Part shown: positions 17,884-27,141 of the stretch, in pieces
Layout of the letters: each line of letters opens with the position of its first letter
How positions within the stretch are numbered: the stretch's first letter is position 1
From: Chloroflexota bacterium
Lineage (GTDB): Bacteria; Chloroflexota; Anaerolineae; Anaerolineales; Villigracilaceae
Direction: 5' to 3'
DNA: 64,000 nt
Assembly: GCA_021787595.1 (NCBI GenBank)
Contig: JAJYLQ010000007.1
Span: 62,001-126,000 of the forward strand
Made by a program: the position numbers and the translations under genes
The notes under the pieces: generated by a model
The model's database searches: none
Told to the model about the DNA's origin: nothing
What the model saw: the letters and a program-made list of their open reading frames with translations, nothing else

Positions 17884-18819
17884 TCAAAACACTTTCTCAG
17901 GGTGGCATTCTTGAAACGGGTCCTCGATTCCAAGTTTTGTCAAACGCTGCTGAAATAATCGAATCGTCCGCGTGCCGTGATGATCGAAGTTGCCCTGGCA
18001 GATGTCGGCAGTAAAGATTGTTTCTGATCCAAATCCGTTTTGATGCGTGAAGCGCGCGATTTTGCGCTTCATTTCCCAGGCTTCGAGGTGATCGCCAAAC
18101 CTGCCGCAAAAAAGATCTTCGAGCGGCGAGAAGCGACTGAAGCCGCTGCTCCTGATCTTTTTCGGCACCCCATCAGCGTTTGGAAGAAATTCTTTTGTCC
18201 AGATGTTTGCCCGACGAAGGCGCGTATAAACGTCCATGCCGGTGATCGGGATCATCTGACAAAGTTCCCGCGCGGAATATACATCTTTTTGCTGCCATTC
18301 GAGCGCGCGCTCGGAGATGATCAGGTTCGGGCAAAGTACATTGCCGGATAATTTTGTCAAACGATTGAAAAGCAAAGCAAACGCGCGCGCCGTCCAAACG
18401 CGGCCATGCGCGGCCACGATCATGTAATCCAAGTCGCCGGTTTCGTCGCAGTTGCAGACGGCCAATGAACCGGTCAACCCGGCCATGCGGATGAAAGGCA
18501 ATGCGCCGAGAACGCGGCCATAACGAATCGCGCGTTGAAATGGGAAACGTGACGCGAGCCTGCGCTGCTCCCGCAGTGCCACCAACTTTTCACGGCCCGC
18601 GAGAAAATAATAACCGGCTTTCGTTTCAACAAAGTTATCGAGACCCGGCAGCGCAGCAGCCAATTCTTCGCGGGCGGCTGGTGCGGTCAGATAGCGATGC
18701 AGTTCATCGAGACACAGCGGATAATCGAACACGTCGGAGTAAGCCAGTGTTTTGAGGATGGCGCGTTCGAGGGAAACCGTCCGAAGCGGGGAGAAGCGGA
18801 GCGAAACATCGAGGGTCAA
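17884..18819 (-). CDS. Nucleotidyltransferase-fold protein of the glycan operon
   Basis: A 311-residue protein. An N-terminal helical, winged-helix-like region (about 20-100, ILKTLAYSDVFDYPLCLDEL) precedes a Pol-beta-type nucleotidyltransferase signature, GLTGSLAVCNCDETGDLDYMI, in which GS and the D-x-D pair are the expected metal and nucleotide residues. The rest of the protein is unassigned. Members of this type sit next to radical SAM and glycosyltransferase genes in other bacteria, but I know no proven substrate. The start overlaps the O-antigen ligase stop by four bases (ATGA). Alternative readings are an aminoglycoside-type or tRNA-type nucleotidyltransferase relative. Confidence 0.7.
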   Translation of the reverse strand: MTLDVSLRFSPLRTVSLERAILKTLAYSDVFDYPLCLDELHRYLTAPAAREELAAALPGLDNFVETKAGYYFLAGREKLVALREQRRLASRFPFQRAIRYGRVLGALPFIRMAGLTGSLAVCNCDETGDLDYMIVAAHGRVWTARAFALLFNRLTKLSGNVLCPNLIISERALEWQQKDVYSARELCQMIPITGMDVYTRLRRANIWTKEFLPNADGVPKKIRSSGFSRFSPLEDLFCGRFGDHLEAWEMKRKIARFTHQNGFGSETIFTADICQGNFDHHGTRTIRLFQQRLTKLGIEDPFQECHPEKVF

Positions 18820-20213
18820 GTCAACTCCTTGAACGGCGGCCCGCTTGCGGTCCGGCTTTGACGCGGGATTCTATCCAATGCAGCCGCCCATAATCCCAAC
18901 GCCAGATACAACCATAGGCGTCCGGCGGCCAACATCCAAGTGTAGTAATCGAAGAAACCAACGACGGTCACAGCGAGCAATAATGCCGCGGCGGCAGCGG
19001 TCAACGGATTTGATAATAATGATTGGCGCTGTTCGAAAAATGTTACGAATGGCAGAATGATCAACAGGAAATAAAAGACCGCGCCGAGCGCGCCGGTTTC
19101 GAGGGCGGCGTCGAGCAATGCAAAATGAATCGGTTCATAGGCAACTGGGAATTGCGGATAATAAGTTTTGAAAGCCAGCGGTGAAATGCCGAGGCCGACT
19201 CCCGTCAGCGGATGCTGCCAAAAGATCGGGGCCGCGTACTGAATCAGCAGAACGCGTTCGCCGAGGGATTGCTGCTCCACTGTCGGCTTGTTGAATGAGT
19301 TGCCCGCGCCGAGTCGCACGCCGAAGAAGCGCGCATACGCGAGGATGAATGGCGCAAGGATGATTGCGCCTACCAAAGCCAGCCACAACAAACGCGGCGC
19401 GGATTTTTGGCCGCGATGAATCATTTCCGCGAGAATGATGAACGCTGCACCGATTAAAAATGCGAGCCATGCCGAACGCGAAAAAGTCACGAGCAGGGCT
19501 GGAAGCGCGGGAAGGAAAAAGATCAACGCGGTGGTACGCGTGGATTGGCGAAGATACGCTGCCAGCAGAATCAGCAACGCGAAGGCGAGACAGCCGCCGA
19601 GGATGTTGGGGTGGTCGCTCAGGCCATACGCGCGCAACAAGCGGACCCCGTTGGCGGCAACAATACTAATGCCTGACCACGCCGGGTCGAGAACAAGTTC
19701 GCCGAATCGCTGCAAATCCACCGAGCGCTGGGCGATGAATTGAGCAATCGCAACAATTGCTTCGCTGACAGCCTGCAACCCGACTGGGTAGATTATCCAA
19801 TTGACAGAATGAATTTCATTGACGACAAAAAGATAAAACACGAACAACGCCACCAGTCGAATCGAATGGTCAATAGAAAGCATTCGATTAAAACTGGAGA
19901 TGACTGAAATCCAACCGGCCGCTGTCAAGCCGATGAGGGGAATCCAAACGTGGCGCGGGCCAGGGGTTATTCTTCGCGGCGAGAACAAAAACGAGAGTCC
20001 CCACAGCGCCAAGGTCGCCAGCATGAAGATGTCTGCGATGAAAAGCAGGAGATTGGTGTAATCGGCATAAACCGGCGGGATGGATTGTTTCAATAAAATG
20101 AAGCGATATCTGACGGGAATGAGAACGACTGTGAACGCAAACGCGAGCCGCGATGTGAAAGTCAGCGCGGAAGATATTTTTTGATTGATCGTTTGGATGG
20201 GAAAGTCGGTCAC
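18816..20213 (-). CDS. O-antigen ligase/polymerase-family membrane protein (Wzy/WaaL)
   Basis: A 465-residue protein with at least eleven hydrophobic segments and one large extracytoplasmic loop (about residues 285-370) containing NSFNKPTVEQQSLGERVLL and HPLTGVGLGISPLAF, the Wzy_C hallmark. Such proteins polymerise or ligate lipid-linked glycans outside the membrane. It is the first gene of the leftward operon. The spacer to the divergent glycosyltransferase (20214-20381) holds the promoters of both and a repeat-like stretch at 20275-20335. The exact acceptor cannot be decided from sequence, since ligase and polymerase share the fold. Confidence 0.87.
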   Translation of the reverse strand: MTDFPIQTINQKISSALTFTSRLAFAFTVVLIPVRYRFILLKQSIPPVYADYTNLLLFIADIFMLATLALWGLSFLFSPRRITPGPRHVWIPLIGLTAAGWISVISSFNRMLSIDHSIRLVALFVFYLFVVNEIHSVNWIIYPVGLQAVSEAIVAIAQFIAQRSVDLQRFGELVLDPAWSGISIVAANGVRLLRAYGLSDHPNILGGCLAFALLILLAAYLRQSTRTTALIFFLPALPALLVTFSRSAWLAFLIGAAFIILAEMIHRGQKSAPRLLWLALVGAIILAPFILAYARFFGVRLGAGNSFNKPTVEQQSLGERVLLIQYAAPIFWQHPLTGVGLGISPLAFKTYYPQFPVAYEPIHFALLDAALETGALGAVFYFLLIILPFVTFFEQRQSLLSNPLTAAAAALLLAVTVVGFFDYYTWMLAAGRLWLYLALGLWAAALDRIPRQSRTASGPPFKELT

Positions 20214-20381
20214 GGGAAATAGTCTACCAATAAAAACGCCAAATATTCGTGAAATGGATTTATGAAATTATAATGTCCCACCATTGCCTTGTTGCAATCT
20301 CAACCAACCTGCAAACAGGAGATTGCCACGTGACACTCGAAATTCATAGGGATCTTTGCAACAGAGTATTTCGTCATTATT

Positions 20382-21404
20382 ATGCCAGTTCAAATAGCAG
20401 TCAACGGCAGGTTTGAAGGACGGCGCATCACCGGCGTGGATCGTTACGCGTCCGAGATTCTGCGCCGCCTCGATGGACGCATGCGCGTCGTCAAGCCGCA
20501 TCGCATGTTGACTGGCTGGCGCGGTCATCTCTGGGAACAATTGATTTTGCCGGGATTGATTTCCAAAAATGAGTTGCTTTGGTCGCCAGCCAACAGCGGA
20601 CCGGTAATTGTTTCGAATCAGGTTGTGACCCTTCACGATTTGACGCCGCTGGAACATCCAGAATGGTTTGCCCCGGCGTATTCACTTTTATACCGGCTCT
20701 TATTTCCTGCGCTTGCGCGCCAGGTGAAATGCGTGATTACGCCCTCTGAATTCGTCAGGCAAAAAGTAATGGGTCGTTTTTCCCTGTCCGGGGACCGCGT
20801 GATTGCGGTCCATGAAGGCGTGGACGCGGGGCGATTCCGCTGGACGGATCCTTCTCCGGTACGCGCGCGTTACCAATTGCCGGAAAGATATATTTTGTTC
20901 GTTGGCTCGCTTCAGCCGCGCAAGAATTTGTCCGCTTTGCTCGATGCATGGAAGTTGGTCAAAGGAGAATTTCCAAAAACGGTTTTGGTCGTCGCCGGCT
21001 CGCGGAGCCGCGTGTTCCGTCGTGTTGACTTGCCGCCCAAAATGGAAGGGGTCCGGTTTCCTGGTTATGTTGAAGATGATGATTTGCCCGCGCTTTATTC
21101 AGGCGCTTCGGTTTATGTTTTGCCGTCCATCGAGGAAGGTTTCGGGTTGACCATGCTCGAAGCGATGGCATGCGGGACGCCGGTCCTCGCGTCGAATGGC
21201 GGCGCGCTGCCCGAAGTCGCGGGCGAGGCGGCCATGTTCGCGGATCCGCTTTCGGTGAGTCAGCTGGCGGATGCGCTGAGAAAACTTTTATCGGATGAAA
21301 GTCTGCTTTCAGAATTTAGAGTGAAGGGATTGGAACGCGCGTCCCAATTTAAGTGGGAGAAATCAGCCAGGGAAATCCGGGACGTGCTTTCGCGTTATGC
21401 CTGA
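20382..21404 (+). CDS. GT4-family glycosyltransferase
   Basis: A 340-residue GT-B fold enzyme. The N-terminal domain opens with IAVNGRFEGRRITGVDRYA, typical of mannosyltransferase-like GT4 proteins. The C-terminal nucleotide-sugar domain has ILFVGSLQPRKNLSALLDAW and PSIEEGFGLTMLEAMACGTP, the E-x7-E motif. It transfers a hexose, likely mannose or a relative, from a nucleotide sugar in the cytoplasm. It is divergent from the O-antigen ligase gene and overlaps the next glycosyltransferase by eight bases, making a two-gene operon. The ribosome site is weak, so the start at 20382 rests on homology-like length. Confidence 0.92.
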   Translation: MPVQIAVNGRFEGRRITGVDRYASEILRRLDGRMRVVKPHRMLTGWRGHLWEQLILPGLISKNELLWSPANSGPVIVSNQVVTLHDLTPLEHPEWFAPAYSLLYRLLFPALARQVKCVITPSEFVRQKVMGRFSLSGDRVIAVHEGVDAGRFRWTDPSPVRARYQLPERYILFVGSLQPRKNLSALLDAWKLVKGEFPKTVLVVAGSRSRVFRRVDLPPKMEGVRFPGYVEDDDLPALYSGASVYVLPSIEEGFGLTMLEAMACGTPVLASNGGALPEVAGEAAMFADPLSVSQLADALRKLLSDESLLSEFRVKGLERASQFKWEKSAREIRDVLSRYA

Positions 21405-22509
21405 AAATCCGCGTATTGCCGTGGTCATTGACGCCATGCCTGCCTACGCGGGAGCCGAGCGCCTGCTGGCGTCTGTCCTTGAACTTTATCCCGGCGCGCC
21501 AATTTACACATCCGTTTATGAACCGTCGGCGTTCATGCACACGCCCATCGCCCAACATGAAGTTCATACGTCATGGATTCAACACGTGCCGGGCGGCCCC
21601 GTCCATTATCGAAAATTCCTTCCGCTGCTGCCGGTCACATTCGAGCGATTCGATTTGAGCGGTTATGATCTCGTGCTTTCCTTCAGTTACGCGGTGGCGC
21701 ATGGCGTGCTTTGCCGTCCCGATCAACTCCACATCAGCTACACGTTCACGCCGCTTCGTTACGCCTGGCAAAATGCGGGCGAATATTTTCAGCACGGACT
21801 CTCATCCCTGATCGCGAAACCGGTTTTGCACTTCTTTCGAACCTGGGATCGAAATGCCGCCTCACGCGTGGACCATTTTGCGGCGATCTCCAAATGGACG
21901 GCGGACTGCGTCCGGCGCGCGTACCGGCGCGAAGCCGAAGTCATTTATCCGCCCGTTGAAATTGACCGGTTCGAGCCGCTCGATCCGCGCTGCGATTATT
22001 TCGTGGCGTTTTCGCGCCTGGTCGAACACAAGCGGATGGATTTGACCGTTGACGCGTTTTCGAAGCTGAACCTGCCATTGATTGTGATCGGCACCGGCCC
22101 GGAACGCAAAAAGCTCGAAGCGCGTGCCGCAGCAAACGTCAAGTTTCTTGGCTGGCAAAGCGATAGTGCGGTCGCTGGAATTTTGGGACGCGCCCGCGCG
22201 CTGGTCCATGCGGCGGAAGAGGATTTCGGATTGGTGATGGTCGAGGCGCAAGCCGCCGGCTGTCCGGTCATCGCGTTCGGACGCGGCGCGGCGCGCGAGG
22301 CTGTCATCGAAGGAAAGACCGGTCTGTTGTTTTCAGAGTCGAACGTTGATTCGGTGATCCGGGCCATTCGATGTTTTATCGAGGACGAAAGAACCTTCCA
22401 TCGGAACGACATCCTTGAAAACGCCAGCCGGTTTTGCAGGGAACGCTTTCAACGGGAATTTGCCCGGATGGTCGAACGCGAGTGGCGCGGGTTCGCAGTG
22501 AAGCAGTGA
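21397..22509 (+). CDS. GT4-family glycosyltransferase
   Basis: A 370-residue GT-B glycosyltransferase. The N-terminal IAVVIDAMPAYAGAERLLASV is the acceptor domain. FVAFSRLVEHKRMDLTVDAF and AAEEDFGLVMVEAQAAGCPVI form the donor domain with the paired glutamates. The mid-region LHISYTFTPLRYAWQNAGEY is characteristic of WbaZ-like mannosyltransferases, which suggests mannose transfer during O-chain building; this is an inference. It is the second gene of the pair and ends at a strong terminator. Confidence 0.92.
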   Translation: MPENPRIAVVIDAMPAYAGAERLLASVLELYPGAPIYTSVYEPSAFMHTPIAQHEVHTSWIQHVPGGPVHYRKFLPLLPVTFERFDLSGYDLVLSFSYAVAHGVLCRPDQLHISYTFTPLRYAWQNAGEYFQHGLSSLIAKPVLHFFRTWDRNAASRVDHFAAISKWTADCVRRAYRREAEVIYPPVEIDRFEPLDPRCDYFVAFSRLVEHKRMDLTVDAFSKLNLPLIVIGTGPERKKLEARAAANVKFLGWQSDSAVAGILGRARALVHAAEEDFGLVMVEAQAAGCPVIAFGRGAAREAVIEGKTGLLFSESNVDSVIRAIRCFIEDERTFHRNDILENASRFCRERFQREFARMVEREWRGFAVKQ

Positions 22510-22548
22510 GCGCTTCCCGGATGGATCGTCATTGCATCGTTTCGAATG

Positions 22549-22580
22549 ACAGTGACCAGGTTCGATTGCCTGGTCACTGT
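22549..22580. terminator. Bidirectional terminator
   Basis: A perfect 12-bp stem ACAGTGACCAGG / CCTGGTCACTGT with loop TTCGATTG, followed by TTGTTTG. It separates the glycosyltransferase pair from the convergent pyruvate:ferredoxin oxidoreductase gene. Confidence 0.85.
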
Positions 22581-22601
22581 TTGTTTGCCGGTTGTTATCG
22601 T

Positions 22602-25600
22602 CTACTCGTGATGCCCGTTGTCGTTCCCATTCCCGTTTGCATCGTAATGAATGGCGGCCATTTGCTGATACAGCGTCCAGCGTGACTTGGCATCGCGCTG
22701 GGCCTCGCGCATCAATTGTTCGGCGCGCGCTTCGTCGGTCAGGGTCAGCATCTTGTAACGCGTCTCGTTATACGCGTACTGCGACACTGGAATGCTCGGC
22801 TCTTTCGATTCAATAATCAGCGGATTCTTTCCGGCCTGCGCCAATCGCGGGTCGTAACGGTACACCGGCCACGCGCCCGATTGAACGGCCAGCTTTTGCT
22901 GTTGGAGGCCGAGCGAGGTATCAATGCCCTGCTCGATACAGTGGCTGTAAGCGATGATGAGCGACGGCCCGTCGTATGATTCGGCTTCGAGAAAAGACCT
23001 GAGCGTTTGCTGATCGTTATATCCCATTGCGACGCGGGCGACATAGACATAGCCATACGCCATTGCGATCAGGCCGAGGTCCTTTTTCGGCAGGCCTTTG
23101 CCGCTCATGGCGAACTTTGCGACTGCCGCGCGCGGCGTGGACTTTGAAGCCTGTCCGCCGGTATTGGAATAAACCTCGGTATCCAGCACCAGCACATTGA
23201 CGTTGCGTCCGCTCGCCAGCACGTGATCGAGGCCGCCGTAGCCGATATCATACGCCCAGCCGTCGCCGCCGATGATCCAGACCGATTTCTTGACGAGGCT
23301 GTCGGCAAGACTGATCAAATCCCTGGCGCGCGCATCCTTGGAATTGGCGAGTTTCTTTTTGAGTTCCGCGACGCGGTCACGTTGTGCTTCAATTCCAGCT
23401 TCGGAAGTTTGGTCTGCGTTCGAAATTGCATTGACCAGATCCGCGCCGAGAGCTTTCGTAATTTCTTCATTCTGCAGCAGCTCACGCGCATATTCGTTCT
23501 GCTTGTCAACTGTCAGGCGCATGCCCAATCCGAACTCGGCGTTATCTTCAAAGAGCGAATTCGACCAGGCCGGGCCGCGTCCTTTGGCATCCACCGACCA
23601 CGGTGTGGTGGGCAGGTTGCCGCCGTAAATCGAGGAGCAGCCGGTTGCGTTCGCGACAATCGCCCGGTCCCCGAAAAGCTGCGAGACCAATTTTACGTAC
23701 GGGGCCTCGCCGCATCCGGAGCAGGCGCCGCTGAATTCGAACAAGGGTCGCAGCAATTGCGAGTTCTTGATGGTGGATGGATTGATCAGCTTGCGATCCA
23801 GGTCCGGGATCTTCATGAAGAAATCCCAGTTCCCGCTTTCGCCCTCGCGCAAGGGCGGCTGCGGAGCCATGTTCAACGCTTTGCGTTCGGGATTCTTTTT
23901 GTCTTTGGCAGGGCAAACGTCCACGCATAACGTGCATCCGGTGCAATCTTCGGGCGCGACCTGAACGGTGTATGCCATGCCCTGCGAAAACTCCTTGAAC
24001 TTGGACGGCATGTGCTTGAACGTCGCGGGCGCGCTGTCCAGCAATTTATTGTCGTAAATCTTCTGCCGGATCACTGCGTGCGGGCAGACCATGATGCACT
24101 TGCCGCACTGGATGCACAGGTCGGATTCCCAAACCGGGATTTCGAGCGCCAGGTTGCGCTTTTCCCATTGGGTGGTGCCAGACGGGAATGTGCCGTCCAC
24201 AGGCAGTGCGCTGACGGGGACGTTGTTGCCGTCGAACGCGATCATCTGCCCGATCACGCTGCGGACAAATTCGGGCGCTTCCTTCGGGACCGGAGGCCGG
24301 CGCGTGATCTTCGACGTTACCGCGGCTGGAACCTTGACCTCGAAAAGATTCTCGATGGTGGCGTCCACCGCATCGAAGTTCATCTTCACGACGGCTTCAC
24401 CGCGCTTGCCGTACGTTTTCTCGATGGCGTGTTTGATCTCAGCGATGGCTGCTTCGCGCGGCAGGATTCCGCTGATGGCGAAGAACGCCGTCTGCATGAT
24501 GGTGTTGACGCGGTTTCCCATGCCGGTCTTTTCAGCCACTTCATACCCGTTGATGACATGGAATTTCAATTTCTTGTCAACGATGGCCTGCTGGACTTCG
24601 CGCGGCAGCTTGTCCCAAATTTCATCCTGTCCATAAAGGCTGTTGAGCAGGAACACGCCGCCCGGTTTGGCGTATTTGAGCATGTCGAACTGCTCGAGGA
24701 AATTGAACTGATGGCAGGCCAGGAAATTGGCCTGATTGGCTTCGATCAAATACGGCGCATGGATCGGCGTGGAACCAAAGCGCAGGTGCGAAGTCGTCAC
24801 CGTGCCGGATTTCTTCGAGTCGTAAACGAAGTAGCCCTGCGCAAAATTATCCGTCTCTTCGCCGATGATCTTGATCGAGTTCTTGTTCGCGCCGACGGTT
24901 CCATCCGAGCCGAGGCCGAAGAACATGCAGCGCACGGTCTCCTCCGGTTCGATGGAGAACGAGCTGTCCACATCGAGGCTGGTGTGGCTGACGTCATCCG
25001 TGATGCCAACGGTGAAATGATTCTTCGGCTTGGATTTCTTCAATTCATCCAGCGTGGCTTTGACCATGGCCGGCGTGAATTCCTTGGAGGAAAGCCCGTA
25101 GCGTCCGCCGATCACGGTTTGAACGTTCAAAGGTTGGAAGGTTTGAACGTTGTTCTCGCTGATGGCATTGACAAGATCGAGATACAAAGGTTCACCCGCA
25201 GAGCCGGGTTCTTTCGTTCGATCCAATACCGCGATATTTTTCACGGTCCTGGGCAGCGCAGAAATAAAATGTTCAATGGAGAATGGGCGATATAAACGGA
25301 TGCGCATGGCCCCGACCTTCTCGCCTTTATCCGCAAGGAATTTGGCTGTGGCTTCAGCCGTCTCGCCGCCGGAACCCATCAGGATCACGACGCGCTCGGC
25401 TTCGGGATGACCAACATAATCGAAAAGATGATATTGGCGCCCGGTGATCTTGGCGAACTTGTCCATTGCTTCCTGCACGATGGCGGGCGTCGCTTTGTAG
25501 AACGGGTTGACCGTCTCGCGTGCCTGGAAGTAGACATCCGGATTCTGCGCGGTGCCGCGGATGAACGGATGCTCCGGCGAGAGGCCGCGCGCCCGGTGAG

Positions 25601-26204
25601 CGCGGATCAGTTCCTCGTCCACGAGCGAGCGGAGTTCTTCATCCGTAAGTTGGAAAATTTTTGCCACTTCATGTGAGGTGCGGAAGCCATCGAAAAAGTG
25701 AAGGAACGGCACGCGGGCTTTGAGCGTGGCAGCCTGCGCGATGGCGGCGAAGTCATGGACTTCCTGTACCGAACCGGAGGCCAGCAGGGCAAAACCCGTC
25801 TGCCGGACGGCCATCACATCCTGATGATCGCCAAAAATGGAAAGCGCCTGCGCGGCGATGGAACGCGCCGCAACGTGAAAGACCGTGCTGGTCAATTCGC
25901 CCGCGATCTTGTACATATTCGGAATCATGAGCAGAAGACCCTGCGAGGCGGTAAAGGTGGTGGTCAACGCGCCGGCCTGCAAAGCGCCGTGGACCGCACC
26001 GGCTGCGCCGCCCTCGGATTGCATCTCGATCACGAGCGGGACCGTTCCCCATAGATTCTTTTGGTGCCTGGCAGACCATGCGTCCGCATGTTCGCCCATC
26101 GGCGAAGACGGCGTGATGGGATAGATCGCGATGACTTCATTCAGGCGATGAGCAACAGACGCCGCAGCTTCGTTGCCGTCAACCGTAATAACGTTGCTTT
26201 TCAT
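22602..26204 (-). CDS. nifJ: Pyruvate:ferredoxin (flavodoxin) oxidoreductase, single-chain
   Basis: A 1200-residue enzyme of the usual length with all domains fused. The pyrimidine-type domain starts VAHRLNEVIAIYPITPSSPM. The gamma domain follows at about 415-630. The 2x4Fe-4S insert has LCIQCGKCIMVCPH (about 690) and CTGCTLCVDVCP (about 745). The TPP domain has GACSGCGEAPYVKL (about 810) and GDGWAYDIGYGGLDH (about 960). It interconverts pyruvate plus CoA with acetyl-CoA, CO2 and reduced ferredoxin. The ribosome site AAAGGAGTCAGTTC precedes the ATG. A dispersed repeat encodes VQTFQPLNVQT at about residues 352-362, just before VIGGRYGLSSKEFTP. It is a single-gene transcription unit. Confidence 0.96.
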   Translation of the reverse strand: MKSNVITVDGNEAAASVAHRLNEVIAIYPITPSSPMGEHADAWSARHQKNLWGTVPLVIEMQSEGGAAGAVHGALQAGALTTTFTASQGLLLMIPNMYKIAGELTSTVFHVAARSIAAQALSIFGDHQDVMAVRQTGFALLASGSVQEVHDFAAIAQAATLKARVPFLHFFDGFRTSHEVAKIFQLTDEELRSLVDEELIRAHRARGLSPEHPFIRGTAQNPDVYFQARETVNPFYKATPAIVQEAMDKFAKITGRQYHLFDYVGHPEAERVVILMGSGGETAEATAKFLADKGEKVGAMRIRLYRPFSIEHFISALPRTVKNIAVLDRTKEPGSAGEPLYLDLVNAISENNVQTFQPLNVQTVIGGRYGLSSKEFTPAMVKATLDELKKSKPKNHFTVGITDDVSHTSLDVDSSFSIEPEETVRCMFFGLGSDGTVGANKNSIKIIGEETDNFAQGYFVYDSKKSGTVTTSHLRFGSTPIHAPYLIEANQANFLACHQFNFLEQFDMLKYAKPGGVFLLNSLYGQDEIWDKLPREVQQAIVDKKLKFHVINGYEVAEKTGMGNRVNTIMQTAFFAISGILPREAAIAEIKHAIEKTYGKRGEAVVKMNFDAVDATIENLFEVKVPAAVTSKITRRPPVPKEAPEFVRSVIGQMIAFDGNNVPVSALPVDGTFPSGTTQWEKRNLALEIPVWESDLCIQCGKCIMVCPHAVIRQKIYDNKLLDSAPATFKHMPSKFKEFSQGMAYTVQVAPEDCTGCTLCVDVCPAKDKKNPERKALNMAPQPPLREGESGNWDFFMKIPDLDRKLINPSTIKNSQLLRPLFEFSGACSGCGEAPYVKLVSQLFGDRAIVANATGCSSIYGGNLPTTPWSVDAKGRGPAWSNSLFEDNAEFGLGMRLTVDKQNEYARELLQNEEITKALGADLVNAISNADQTSEAGIEAQRDRVAELKKKLANSKDARARDLISLADSLVKKSVWIIGGDGWAYDIGYGGLDHVLASGRNVNVLVLDTEVYSNTGGQASKSTPRAAVAKFAMSGKGLPKKDLGLIAMAYGYVYVARVAMGYNDQQTLRSFLEAESYDGPSLIIAYSHCIEQGIDTSLGLQQQKLAVQSGAWPVYRYDPRLAQAGKNPLIIESKEPSIPVSQYAYNETRYKMLTLTDEARAEQLMREAQRDAKSRWTLYQQMAAIHYDANGNGNDNGHHE
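25116..25152. repeat. In-frame TTTGAACGTT repeat inside the oxidoreductase gene
   Basis: Two copies of GGTTTGAACGTT flank CAAAGGTTGGAA. The 37-base stretch is palindromic in style and encodes NVQTFQPLNVQT, a segment I would not expect at this point of the family. Confidence 0.65.
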
Positions 26205-26440
26205 GAACTGACTCCTTTGAAACCATTGAGGGTGCTCTGCACCCGGTTTATTGGATTATGTTTGAGCGGGGTCGCGGCCTCTTTCGCGGATTTCTCCTCT
26301 CCGGTTGGCGCGACGCACTTGCTCAGCTTCAAGTGTATCTCCCCGTGTGACGAGACGTTAGTTATATATGACTTAAATCCCCGTGCGAGTTGTCATATTT
26401 CGGACAAAAATGGGATGAATTTGCTGGAGATGGTTCTAAA

Positions 26441-26478
26441 TAAAAAAACCTTGCGAAGCAGAAAAGCTTCGCAAGGTT
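26441..26478 (-). terminator. Rho-independent terminator of the Nudix gene
   Basis: On the minus strand a perfect 13-bp stem AACCTTGCGAAGC / GCTTCGCAAGGTT with loop TTTTCT runs into TTTTTTTATT, just after the Nudix stop. Confidence 0.93.
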
Positions 26479-26482
26479 CATA

Positions 26483-27022
26483 TCACAGATATTTTTCCAA
26501 ATGTCGCTTTGCCAAAAACAGCGCTGCCAATGTTTTTGCGTCCGGCATTTCTCCCCGTTCTGCCACCTCGATTGCTTTCTTGAGTGGAATTTTCTCGACC
26601 TGCAGAAATTCGTCCGCATCGGCTTCGAGTGGATTGTGACTTAAGTCTGTTGCGAGAAACACGGCCATGAATTCGGTTGAGTAACCGGGCGCAAGAAAGA
26701 AATTGCCAATGCGTTCGAGTTTGCCCGCGGCCATTCCAGTCTCTTCGCGAATCTCGCGCGCTGCACAGACTTCATACGGCTCGTCGTTATCGTCGCGCGT
26801 GCCAGCGGGCAATTCCAGTAAATCCAGTCCCGCCGCATGACGATACTGGCGAACAAATAATAAGTTGCCATCATTATCAACAGGAATAATGATGACCGAG
26901 CCAATGTGTTCAACGATCTCGTATTTTGTTTCGCGGCCGTCTGGCGTCTTTAGATAGTCGCGTCGAATTTTGAATGCGCGTCCTTGAAATACGGGTTCAG
27001 ATTTCAATAATTCGAATGGCAT
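26483..27022 (-). CDS. Nudix hydrolase, ADP-ribose pyrophosphatase-like
   Basis: A 179-residue protein. The N-terminal KSEPVFQGRAFKIRRD and the region VEHIGSVIIIPVDNDGNLLFVRQYR are typical of the NudF/ADPRase group, as is LLELPAGT before the Nudix box. The box reads GTRDDNDEPYEVC then AAREIREETG, so the catalytic RExxEE is intact, but the spacing from G to the first E is one residue longer than the textbook G-x5-E. The likely activity is cleavage of ADP-ribose or related nucleoside diphosphate sugars to remove or recycle them. It is a single gene with its own terminator. Confidence 0.9.
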   Translation of the reverse strand: MPFELLKSEPVFQGRAFKIRRDYLKTPDGRETKYEIVEHIGSVIIIPVDNDGNLLFVRQYRHAAGLDLLELPAGTRDDNDEPYEVCAAREIREETGMAAGKLERIGNFFLAPGYSTEFMAVFLATDLSHNPLEADADEFLQVEKIPLKKAIEVAERGEMPDAKTLAALFLAKRHLEKYL

Positions 27023-27040
27023 GATTTCTCCTGTTAAATT

Positions 27041-27089
27041 CCCTCACCCTTTGTCCCTTTCCCAGCGGGAGAGGGTTGGGGTGAGGGGA
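27041..27089. repeat. Dispersed CCCTCACCC/GGGAGAGGG repeat (family B)
   Basis: Begins CCCTCACCCTTTGTCCC, has the central hairpin CCCAGCGGGAGAGGG and ends GGGGTGAGGGG. The outer parts are inverted copies of each other. Other copies are at 29476 (inside a gene) and 38476. Confidence 0.75.
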
Positions 27090-27095
27090 GAATAA

Positions 27096-27119
27096 AGCCC
27101 AGGCGGTTTTGCCTGGGCT
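27096..27119 (-). terminator. Terminator of the LysM lipoprotein gene
   Basis: A stem of nine bases AGCCCAGGC / GCCTGGGCT with a six-base loop. On the minus strand it is followed by TTTATT. It lies 22 bases after the LysM gene stop. Confidence 0.8.
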
Positions 27120-27141
27120 GTGATGCGAAATCAAATTCCTT

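Noticed and set aside
24012-25295. Long open frame on the + strand opposite the oxidoreductase gene
   Set aside because: It is the antisense shadow of a well-supported gene with conserved domains; GC-rich codons commonly leave the opposite strand open.
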